Assembly: GCA_900556745.1 (NCBI GenBank)
Contig: USPU01000038.1
Coordinates: 1-8,176 of the forward strand
DNA: 8,176 bases
DNA from: an uncultured Veillonellaceae bacterium
GTDB lineage: Bacteria; Bacillota; Negativicutes; Veillonellales; Negativicoccaceae
Reading direction: 5' to 3'
A program made the position numbers and the translations under genes. The notes under the pieces are model-generated. The model saw only the letters and a program-made list of their open reading frames with translations. It was not told where the DNA came from and did not search any database. Shown one piece after another: positions 1 through 4,889 of the stretch. The first letter of the stretch is position 1. Each line of letters starts with the position of its first letter.

Positions 1-441
1 GACCGAACTGATGCGCACGCCCGCCATGATGACCGGCAAAGCCTGCGGCAATTCGACTTTGCGTAATACCTGCCAGCGCGAAAGACCGATGCCGATCGCC
101 GCTTCACGCATCTCCGGACTGATTTGCGAAATGCCCGTATACGTGTTTTTAATAATCGGTAACAGTGAGTATAAAATAACGACGATAATCGCCGGCAGAC
201 GACCGATCCCGAAAAACGGAATCGCGAAGCCCAACAGCGCCATGCTCGGGATCGCCTGCATGATGTTCGCCGACTGTAATACCGGCGACTGCAGTTTGCG
301 TTGGTACGAGATCAAAATTCCGAGCGGCACGCCCACGAGGACCGAGATCGCGACCGCGATGGCGGTTAATTCGATATGCTCCCACAAAAGAGAAAGAATG
401 TAGGGCCAATTGGAGGTGACATAGGAGGTAAAACCGCTCAT
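1..441 (-). CDS. Osmoprotectant ABC transporter permease (OpuCB/ProW-like), 3' part beyond window
   Basis: This is the N-terminal 147 residues of an inner-membrane permease, open to the window edge with no stop. It should form the channel for glycine betaine, carnitine or choline import together with the ATPase encoded just upstream. After a short periplasmic-type start there are hydrophobic segments at about residues 25-45, 57-80 and 83-97. The EAA loop that docks on the ATPase follows at about 111-132 (MREAAIGIGL then SRWQVLRKVELP). The ATG at 441 is chosen because it overlaps the ATPase stop as ATGA and has a strong SD (AGGAGGTG, 447-454 on the complement) five bases upstream. The overlap implies translational coupling. 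Whether the gene continues into a fused substrate-binding domain, as in some OpuC/ProWX permeases, cannot be seen. The family call is firm; the exact substrate is inferred from the partner ATPase. Confidence 0.9.
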   Translation of the reverse strand, partial: MSGFTSYVTSNWPYILSLLWEHIELTAIAVAISVLVGVPLGILISYQRKLQSPVLQSANIMQAIPSMALLGFAIPFFGIGRLPAIIVVILYSLLPIIKNTYTGISQISPEMREAAIGIGLSRWQVLRKVELPQALPVIMAGVRISSV

Positions 442-1571
442 GCCTGCACCTCCTCATCTTCGATATACTGCTGGGAAAGCGTCGTGACAAGACTCGACTG
501 CGTAATCAGACCGAGCAGTGAATGTTTTTCGTCGACGACCGGAATATAATAGAGGTCGTGCGCGTTGATTTTCGTCAAGGTGTCGACCAGAGTATCCGAT
601 GGCGCGACAGTTTCCACATGCGTTTCCATCACGTCGGCGACCGGTGTTTGCAGATCATCCAAGGCGCGCAACTTCTGCGCGAAGACCGAGCCCAGCAGCT
701 CGCGCGTGCGCAAATCGATAACCAAAAGGCCATTGACGTGCGCCCGACGCATGCGCTCCAGCGCGCGGAACGCGGTCAGATCCGGCCCGCAGGTATGCGC
801 GCTGGTCACCATGATGTCTTCCGCGCGGATCAGTTCCGGCGAATTCCAGATTCTGTTTTTGCCGATGAAATCGGCGACGAACTGATTGGCCGGATTTTTC
901 AAAATATTTTCCGGCGTGTCATACTGCGCGATCACGCCTTTGTCGATAATGCAAATGCGATCGCCCAGACGGATCGCTTCGTCCATATCATGCGTGACGA
1001 ATACGATCGTTTTATGCAATTTGTTTTGCAACGAGCTGACTTCGTCCTGCAACGCCGTGCGCGTGAGCGGATCCAACGCGGAAAAAGGCTCGTCCATTAA
1101 AATTATATTCGGATCGCAGGCGAAGGCGCGGGCGACGCCGATGCGTTGTTGCTGACCGCCGGACAGTTCCGACGGATACCGCTGCAGAAAATGTTCCGCG
1201 TCTAAGCCCACCATATCCAACAGGTGCGCCGTACGGTCTTTGATCTGCTCGACCGGCATTTTCAGCGCGCGCGGAATGACTTCGATGTTTTCGGCAATCG
1301 TCATATGCGGGAACAGTCCCGTTTGCTGAATGACGTAGCCGATGTTGCGCCGCAACGCGAGTACATCTTTTTTCGCGATATTTTCGCCGTCAATACGAAT
1401 TTCTCCCGATGACGGCTGAATGAGCCGGTTGATCATTTTCAACAGCGTCGTCTTACCGCTGCCGGATTCACCGATCAGGCAAACCGTTTCCCCCGCGGGA
1501 ATGGTGAGAGTGACATCGCGTAATACTTCGGTTCCTTTGTAACGTTTCGTAATATGGTCAAATTCAATCAA
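438..1571 (-). CDS. opuCA: Osmoprotectant ABC transporter ATPase with tandem CBS domains (OpuCA/ProV-like)
   Basis: A 377-residue ATPase that powers uptake of quaternary-amine osmoprotectants. Visible motifs are Walker A GESGSGKT (34-41), Q-loop Q82/Q83, signature LSGGQQQR (136-143), Walker B IILMDEP (156-162) with catalytic E161, D-loop SALD (164-167) and H-loop H194. After residue ~245 come two CBS-type segments (about 255-310 and 315-370). In OpuCA/OpuA-type proteins these regulate activity in response to ionic strength or nucleotides. The length matches the family. I chose the TTG at 1571 because the protein then begins MIEFDHITKRYKG, the usual family start, and AGGAAG lies eight bases upstream. 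The longer frame from 1649 adds a 26-residue extension without homology character. The gene is first in its operon and overlaps the permease by four bases. Substrate range (betaine, carnitine or choline) is inferred, not visible. Confidence 0.93.
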   Translation of the reverse strand: MIEFDHITKRYKGTEVLRDVTLTIPAGETVCLIGESGSGKTTLLKMINRLIQPSSGEIRIDGENIAKKDVLALRRNIGYVIQQTGLFPHMTIAENIEVIPRALKMPVEQIKDRTAHLLDMVGLDAEHFLQRYPSELSGGQQQRIGVARAFACDPNIILMDEPFSALDPLTRTALQDEVSSLQNKLHKTIVFVTHDMDEAIRLGDRICIIDKGVIAQYDTPENILKNPANQFVADFIGKNRIWNSPELIRAEDIMVTSAHTCGPDLTAFRALERMRRAHVNGLLVIDLRTRELLGSVFAQKLRALDDLQTPVADVMETHVETVAPSDTLVDTLTKINAHDLYYIPVVDEKHSLLGLITQSSLVTTLSQQYIEDEEVQA

Positions 1572-1610
1572 TACGACCACTTCCTTTCGTAGCTGACAAT
1601 CATCAAATAA

Positions 1611-1647
1611 GTATGTAAACCGGTCCGAAGTATGCATAAATACATAC
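1611..1647. repeat. GTATG repeats in the opu leader (possible operator)
   Basis: GTATG occurs at 1611-1615 and 1630-1634 and as its complement CATAC at 1643-1647. The last two form an inverted repeat with an 8-base centre, and the first two are direct copies 19 bases apart (AAGTATG in both). They lie between the predicted opu transcription start (about 1654) and the start codon at 1571, where a repressor could block transcription. The repeats are seen directly; the operator role is inferred. Confidence 0.35.
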
Positions 1648-1660
1648 AAAGTGTAATAAT

Positions 1661-1690
1661 ATTATAACATTTTTTGAGAATTCATGCGAA
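1661..1690 (-). promoter_or_regulatory. Extended -10 promoter of the opu operon
   Basis: On the minus strand TATAAT (1666-1661) is preceded by TGT (1669-1667), making an extended -10 (TGnTATAAT). The best -35 is weak, TTCGCA at 1690-1685 with an 18-base spacer. It overlaps a small inverted repeat, AATTC-ATGC-GAATT (1679-1692). The predicted start is near 1654, giving a leader of about 83 bases before the TTG start. The promoter is divergent from the thiT promoter, with about 60 bases between the two. Confidence 0.6.
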
Positions 1691-1725
1691 TTGGCGTCAC
1701 GTCAGGGGCTTGCGGCGCACGTTTT

Positions 1726-1754
1726 TTGACAAGCGCGGGTCCGCTCGGTATACT
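1726..1754 (+). promoter_or_regulatory. Sigma-70-type promoter of the thiT transcript
   Basis: A perfect -35 TTGACA (1726-1731), a 17-base spacer and -10 TATACT (1749-1754). Transcription would start near 1761, immediately before the first riboswitch helix. Confidence 0.85.
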
Positions 1755-1763
1755 GATTCTAAT

Positions 1764-1848
1764 GGTGCGGGGGAACTGCGTACGCGGTTGAGAGGACGAG
1801 GTCCGACCCTTTGAACCTGTAGGTTAAGACCTGCGTAGGGAGCACACC
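1764..1848 (+). promoter_or_regulatory. TPP riboswitch (THI element)
   Basis: This RNA element senses thiamine pyrophosphate and lowers expression of the downstream thiamine transporter when TPP is plentiful. Family signatures occur in the right order: GGGGGAAC (1769-1776), GGTTGAGA (1787-1794, a variant of the usual GCTGAGA), ACCCTTTGAACCTG (1806-1819), then AGGTTAAGACCTGCGTAGGG (1821-1840). The closing P1 helix pairs GTGC (1765-1768) with GCAC (1842-1845). It sits between a consensus promoter and thiT. No hairpin with a U-run follows, so control is probably at translation initiation rather than by transcription termination; that last point is inference. Confidence 0.95.
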
Positions 1849-1855
1849 CGTCGGA

Positions 1856-1872
1856 GCGGCGGGCGTTGCCGC
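1856..1872 (+). promoter_or_regulatory. Hairpin in the riboswitch expression platform, next to the thiT SD
   Basis: GCGGC (1856-1860) pairs with GCCGC (1868-1872) around a 7-base loop. An overlapping alternative pairs CCCG (1847-1850) with CGGG (1860-1863). The SD region (GAAGAAGGGAG, 1873-1883) follows directly and there is no U-run. Competing helices here could gate ribosome access in response to TPP. The stems are seen; the mechanism is inferred. Confidence 0.4.
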
Positions 1873-1889
1873 GAAGAAGGGAGAGAAAC

Positions 1890-2411
1890 ATGAAATTATC
1901 GACACGTGTAGTAACGGAAAGCGGTCTTTGCATCGCGTTGAGTTTGCTCTTGGGGATGATCGTCTTTTGGCGCATGCCGCAAGGCGGATCGATTCACGCG
2001 GCGCATATGGTACCGCTTTTATTATTGGCGCTGCGGCGCGGATCGAAAGTCGGCATGCTGGGCGGATTGACGTACGGGTTGTTGCATTTTCTGTTGGGGG
2101 CGAAGTATTCGCTGCATCCGCTGAGCATTATTTTGGATTACCTGCTTGCTTACGCCGCGCTTGGTCTAGCGGGCTACGCGAAAGAGCATAATCGCGTCAG
2201 CGCGTTGGTTTGGTCGGCGCTCGCGATGTTCGGTCGTTATGTGATGAGCGTGCTGTCCGGCGCGATCGTGTTCGGATCGTATGCGCCGGCGGGCATGAAC
2301 CCATGGTGGTACTCGATCACGTATAACGCGACGGTGATTCCTCCGGACGCGATCATCAATTTGATAGTGCTGGCGTTAATTTACGCGCCGATCATGCGCC
2401 TTCGCCGCTGA
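1890..2411 (+). CDS. thiT: Thiamine ECF-transporter S-component ThiT (YuaJ family)
   Basis: A 173-residue integral membrane protein that binds thiamine and works with a shared ECF energizing module (EcfA/A'/T), which is not encoded in this window. Hydrophobic segments fall at about residues 12-27, 39-48, 54-70, 77-96, 104-116, 118-130 and 154-167. ThiT-type signatures are RMPQGGS (28-34), LDYLLAY (82-88), the GSYAPAGMNP segment (129-138) and YSITYN (141-146). The ATG at 1890 is preferred because AAGGGAG lies just upstream and the product has a normal family length. A TTG at 1866 would add eight residues but lacks an SD. The TPP riboswitch independently supports the function. By family numbering recalled from memory, S120 and F128 stand where the Lactococcus protein has a ligand-contacting His and Trp, while Y141 and N146 are kept. 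A related vitamin precursor as substrate is possible but less likely. Confidence 0.93.
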   Translation: MKLSTRVVTESGLCIALSLLLGMIVFWRMPQGGSIHAAHMVPLLLLALRRGSKVGMLGGLTYGLLHFLLGAKYSLHPLSIILDYLLAYAALGLAGYAKEHNRVSALVWSALAMFGRYVMSVLSGAIVFGSYAPAGMNPWWYSITYNATVIPPDAIINLIVLALIYAPIMRLRR

Positions 2412-2418
2412 CAGAAAT

Positions 2419-2449
2419 AAAAAATACGCGCTTAAGCGCGTATTTTTTT
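2419..2449 (+). terminator. Intrinsic terminator of thiT, probably bidirectional
   Basis: The stem ATACGCGC/GCGCGTAT around a TTAA loop is flanked by A6 (2419-2424) and a T7 run ending at 2449. It begins seven bases after the thiT stop. The A-run becomes a U-run on the complement, so it could also stop minus-strand transcripts. Confidence 0.9.
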
Positions 2450-2580
2450 ATGGCGTGATAAACTTTAGCGGCGAGTAGGAAGCAGAGTAAAATGGCCACT
2501 TTATTTGCGTTTTGAACTTGAGCAAGCCGGTGGGAAAGTGATGCGCATCGGTTCCCGAGAGAACGTACTACGTTCAATAA
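2450..2580. other. Intergenic spacer between two convergent terminators, no gene seen
   Basis: About 130 bases separate the terminators of convergent thiT and dcuC. The longest reading frame (minus strand, 2577-2392) starts at a TTG without an SD and runs through the thiT terminator, so I do not call it. The right part is rich in short palindromes: GATGCGCATC (2540-2549), GTTC/GAAC (2551-2564) and GAACG-TACTA-CGTTC (2561-2575). No promoter is convincing on either strand. Confidence 0.5.
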
Positions 2581-2606
2581 AAAAGCACCACTACTGCGGT
2601 GCTTTT
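2581..2606 (-). terminator. Intrinsic terminator of dcuC, possibly bidirectional
   Basis: On the minus strand AAAAGCACC, an 8-base loop and GGTGCTTTT form a hairpin that continues into further T residues (complement of A2576-2584). It starts four bases after the dcuC stop. On the plus strand the hairpin is followed by TTTTAGTTTT, so some termination in that direction is plausible. Confidence 0.85.
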
Positions 2607-2610
2607 AGTT

Positions 2611-3993
2611 TTAGAACAACAAGAAGTTCGCGAGCACGAGTGTGATACAAGAACCGATCATCGGGATTGCGGTACGTTTGACAAGATCGAACGACGAAAT
2701 GTTCGCCATGCCGCTGACGACGATGATAACGGCCGTAATCGGCGAAATCGCGCGAGCGGAACTAGCGATGAAGTGCATCGGTAAGATCATCGTTACCGCG
2801 GCGATACCGCTCTTGGCGGCGATATCCGGAACGAGGTTGGCGAACGCGAAGAACGGAGCGTTGCCCGAACCCATAACGACGGCGCACACGCCGATGATGA
2901 TGATCATGACGAGCGAAAGCGCGATCGCGCCGAAACCACTGCTTTGCGTGCCGGAGATCAGCGCGTCGATCGTGCCGCTGACCATGAGACCGCGGGCGAA
3001 TGTTTCACCGGCGACGATCAACGTGACGACGTTGGCCATCTGACGCCCCATGCCGTCAAAGAAAATCTGCAGCTCTTCGGCCACTTGCTTGCCGTTGCGG
3101 CTGCGGATATACTGCGCCAGCATGCCGATGGCGGTACCGATGAGCATCGCCTTGATGATGTCCATTTTAATGTCGGGGATCATCAATGGGCTGAAGACTA
3201 AAATCAAAGCCAAAGGAACGATCGGCAGAATCGCGTAAATCAGCGGCGGATGTGCATTGTCCAAGTTGACGTTATCGGTCGACACTTCGACATCGTCTTT
3301 ACGCATCGGTTGGACTACGTGGCCGTCGCGTTTATCCATGTGTTTTTGGGTAAAATAATGCAAGATCGCGACGACGGGGAAGATGCAGAGCGCTACCGGC
3401 ACCTGGTAATCATGCCAGTATATTACCGGATCGATACCGGAGAGTTCCGCCGCCAAAATCGTACCGGTGTCACTCGGGCTCCAGTCGAGGCAAAGCGTGG
3501 TCGCGATCGCGGCCGCAGCCGAAAGGCGGCTGACGCCGAGCGCTACCAGGATCGGGAACATCGTTACCATCAAGAGCATCGCCAAGCCCGACGCGCTGTT
3601 AATAGCCAGACCTAATACCATACCGAGCGCCCAGCAGGCGGACAAAACGAGGTACGGCGATTTTAAGCGCAAGAGCGGCTGGATCGTCAAGTTGACGAGC
3701 GCGCGGCTCGCGCCGATGTGATCCATGTAGCGGGCGAAACCGGCGACGGCCATAATGTTCAAGCCGAGTTTACCGGCGCGCGAGGAAAGCACCGAACGAA
3801 TAAATTCAAAGAGATCGAAAAGCAAAGAACCGGTGCTGCCTTTGCCGCCCGGGAAGATTTCCCCGTACCCTGCAATGACGGACACGAGCATCAGGAACAT
3901 GCCGCCGATGAATAAAATGGTCTGCGGTTTATAGCGCTTCACAATGAAGTAGGCCACCCAGACGGTTACCAAAAGTGCCAATACAATATTCAC
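2611..3993 (-). CDS. dcuC: C4-dicarboxylate carrier, DcuC family
   Basis: A 460-residue, very hydrophobic inner-membrane carrier, almost the length I recall for E. coli DcuC (461). In the family, DcuC moves succinate outward or exchanges it with fumarate, malate or other C4-dicarboxylates during anaerobic fermentation. About a dozen membrane segments are visible, interrupted by one polar loop at about residues 215-245 (TQKHMDKRDGHVVQPMRKDD and following). Conserved-looking stretches are CLDWSPSDTGTILAAE, GSGNAPFFAFANLVPDIA and ASSARAISPITAVI near the C terminus. The GTG at 3993 is chosen because AGGGGTGAT lies directly upstream at good spacing and the product then begins MNIVLALLVTVWVAYFIVK, a normal family start. 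An ATG at 4032 would add 13 residues and include the SD itself. The gene stands alone, with its own promoter and terminator. Fermentative succinate handling is inferred from family membership; the transported acid and direction are not visible. Confidence 0.92.
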   Translation of the reverse strand: MNIVLALLVTVWVAYFIVKRYKPQTILFIGGMFLMLVSVIAGYGEIFPGGKGSTGSLLFDLFEFIRSVLSSRAGKLGLNIMAVAGFARYMDHIGASRALVNLTIQPLLRLKSPYLVLSACWALGMVLGLAINSASGLAMLLMVTMFPILVALGVSRLSAAAAIATTLCLDWSPSDTGTILAAELSGIDPVIYWHDYQVPVALCIFPVVAILHYFTQKHMDKRDGHVVQPMRKDDVEVSTDNVNLDNAHPPLIYAILPIVPLALILVFSPLMIPDIKMDIIKAMLIGTAIGMLAQYIRSRNGKQVAEELQIFFDGMGRQMANVVTLIVAGETFARGLMVSGTIDALISGTQSSGFGAIALSLVMIIIIGVCAVVMGSGNAPFFAFANLVPDIAAKSGIAAVTMILPMHFIASSARAISPITAVIIVVSGMANISSFDLVKRTAIPMIGSCITLVLANFLLF

Positions 3994-4018
3994 AACATCA
4001 CCCCTCACAACCCTTACT

Positions 4019-4043
4019 AAGCTTATATTCACAAAGCTTATAT
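4019..4043. repeat. Direct repeat AAGCTTATAT upstream of dcuC
   Basis: AAGCTTATAT occurs exactly at 4019-4028 and 4034-4043, with a 15-base period. The pair lies just downstream of the dcuC -10 box and upstream of its SD, so it would be in the first part of the leader. A binding site for a regulator is a reasonable inference. Confidence 0.45.
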
Positions 4044-4052
4044 ATTGGCATT

Positions 4053-4061
4053 ATTATAGCA
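4053..4061 (-). promoter_or_regulatory. Extended -10 promoter of dcuC
   Basis: On the minus strand the sequence reads TGC (4061-4059) then TATAAT (4058-4053), an extended -10 element. No recognisable -35 lies at the proper distance, so the promoter may depend on the TG extension or on an activator. The start would be near 4046, about 50 bases before the GTG start of dcuC. Confidence 0.6.
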
Positions 4062-4176
4062 TGATAAAGAATACAAACGGCTATAAATTTTTGGGGATAA
4101 GGATGCATTTCTTGCTGTTTACGCATATGAATTTGCAATAACGCGCTACGCTTTTGAATATTCGCCAAATACGCAC

Positions 4177-4202
4177 AAAAAAACCGCCGTGCGGCGGTTT
4201 TT
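4177..4202 (-). terminator. Intrinsic terminator of the ArsR-family gene
   Basis: CCGCC-GTGC-GGCGG (4184-4197) is flanked by T5 and A7, so on the minus strand a GC stem runs into seven U residues. The stop codon of the regulator (4203-4201) lies in the AT base of the stem. This separates the regulator from dcuC downstream. Confidence 0.9.
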
Positions 4203-4545
4203 ATTCGAAATCACAAACTTGCGCGTCCTCTTTGCAATACTTAATCTGCTGGCATATACATTTGTCTTTTTCGCGGAAAAGTTGCGGCAAGAAGCGCAAC
4301 AATTCTTCAAAACGCTCTTCATTGATTGAATAGCGAGTCCATAAACCTTCGCGACGGGATTTGACAATCCTCGCTTCGACAAGAATTTTCATGTGGTAAC
4401 TCAGTGTCGACTGCGAGAGCGAAAAACTCTGCAGAATATCGCAGGCGGAGAGTTCGGAACAGGAAAGCATATCGACAATGCGCAGACGCGTTTCGTCGCT
4501 CAATGCTTTGAAAATATCGGCGTAGGTTTTGTAAGTGAGCTCCAT
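4201..4545 (-). CDS. ArsR/SmtB-family metalloregulator-type repressor, cysteine-rich
   Basis: A 114-residue winged-helix DNA-binding protein, normal length for the family. The N-terminal YADIFKALSDETRLRIVDML (8-27) is the classic ArsR entry helix. The helix-turn-helix covers about residues 35-57 (CDILQSFSLSQSTLSYHMK), and the wing is about 58-74 (ARIVKSRREGLWTRYSI). Residues 29-36 (CSELSACD) correspond to the ELCVCD metal site of ArsR but keep only C35 of that CxC pair, with C29 added nearby. Four more cysteines lie in the C-terminal tail: C96, C98, C104 and C111. Such sites bind As(III), Sb(III) or soft metals in relatives; an effector here is inferred. The ATG at 4545 follows AAAGGA at good spacing; a longer frame to 4614 lacks support. 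No arsenic or metal efflux gene is adjacent, so the target is unknown. Autoregulation through the dyad at 4786-4809 is plausible. Confidence 0.9.
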   Translation of the reverse strand: MELTYKTYADIFKALSDETRLRIVDMLSCSELSACDILQSFSLSQSTLSYHMKILVEARIVKSRREGLWTRYSINEERFEELLRFLPQLFREKDKCICQQIKYCKEDAQVCDFE

Positions 4546-4776
4546 GTCAAATTTCCTTTCTGTATCGGTCGCGGGGATGATCTGCAGCGACGCGTTCCGA
4601 GCATGCGTGCGCAAGTCGGCGCAACCGATGCGGCAGATCTTTCCGGCGCTTGCGATTCACTTCACGGGTTTCGGTCCGAAGCGTTTACGGGAGCGCATTG
4701 CCTTTGTTCGGCGCGTCACCGATAAAAATCGCAAATTCCAATCGCATGATTTTATATTGAAAATATTCTTTATACT
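4546..4776 (-). other. Long predicted leader of the ArsR-family gene, no gene seen
   Basis: About 225 bases separate the predicted transcription start (near 4770) from the ATG at 4545. The part from 4560 to 4735 is GC-rich and coding-like in composition, while 4740-4850 is AT-rich. Frames crossing it are short or lack an SD, including a plus-strand frame at 4535-4819 and the N-terminal extension of the regulator frame. TGCGAT occurs twice on the minus strand with a 13-base period near 4728-4746. I do not recognise a known leader element; a gene remnant is an alternative. Confidence 0.4.
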
Positions 4777-4805
4777 ACTTTACCCGATTTTGACGATGTT
4801 GTCAA
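4777..4805 (-). promoter_or_regulatory. Likely promoter of the ArsR-family gene
   Basis: On the minus strand a perfect -35 TTGACA (4805-4800) is followed after 17 bases by TAAAGT (4782-4777), a four-of-six -10 match. It is the best promoter between this gene and the symporter terminator, but it lies about 230 bases from the start codon. Confidence 0.55.
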
Positions 4806-4809
4806 AATC
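4786..4809. promoter_or_regulatory. Perfect 9-6-9 inverted repeat over the promoter (probable operator)
   Basis: GATTTTGAC (4786-4794) and GTCAAAATC (4801-4809) are exact reverse complements around a six-base centre (GATGTT). The right arm contains the -35 box of the minus-strand promoter, and the dyad covers most of the spacer. Size and position fit a site for a dimeric winged-helix repressor such as the ArsR-family protein downstream. The dyad is seen directly; which protein binds it is inferred. The same arms also give a weak plus-strand -35 (TTGACG, 4790-4795). Confidence 0.55.
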
Positions 4810-4848
4810 TTCGATATAGTGTTGAAAGGATTTATTTTTGCGAAATCA

Positions 4849-4874
4849 AAAGGAGAGCCCGCGGGCTCTCCTTT
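4849..4874 (-). terminator. Intrinsic terminator of the symporter gene
   Basis: A perfect 26-base palindrome (AAAGGAGAGCCCG then its complement) begins 15 bases past the symporter stop. On the minus strand it is followed by TTTTGATTT, a moderate U-run. On the plus strand only TTT then GAAAAA follows, so termination there would be weaker. Confidence 0.8.
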
Positions 4875-4889
4875 GAAAAAGGGGCCTAT

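Noticed and set aside
522..1412. Several open frames on the plus strand (522-1100, 565-885, 886-1155, 1224-1412)
   Set aside because: They are opposite-strand shadows of the opu ATPase, lack SD sequences, and show no family motifs.
1572..1649. N-terminal extension of the opu ATPase to an upstream start
   Set aside because: The extension has no family similarity and includes the SD of the TTG start at 1571.
1697..1975. Minus-strand 92-residue frame across the thiT leader
   Set aside because: It runs antisense through the TPP riboswitch and the start of thiT, with no SD and no recognisable domain.
2392..2577. Minus-strand 61-residue frame
   Set aside because: It starts at a TTG without an SD and translates through the thiT terminator and the thiT 3' end.
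4535..4819. Plus-strand 94-residue frame divergent from the ArsR-type gene
   Set aside because: No SD; it crosses antisense through the leader and the promoter dyad, and it has no recognisable domain.
4810..4875. Plus-strand short ORF (about 12 codons, TTG near 4838) with GAAAGGA upstream
   Set aside because: It ends inside the symporter terminator palindrome and no downstream plus-strand gene would use it as a leader peptide.
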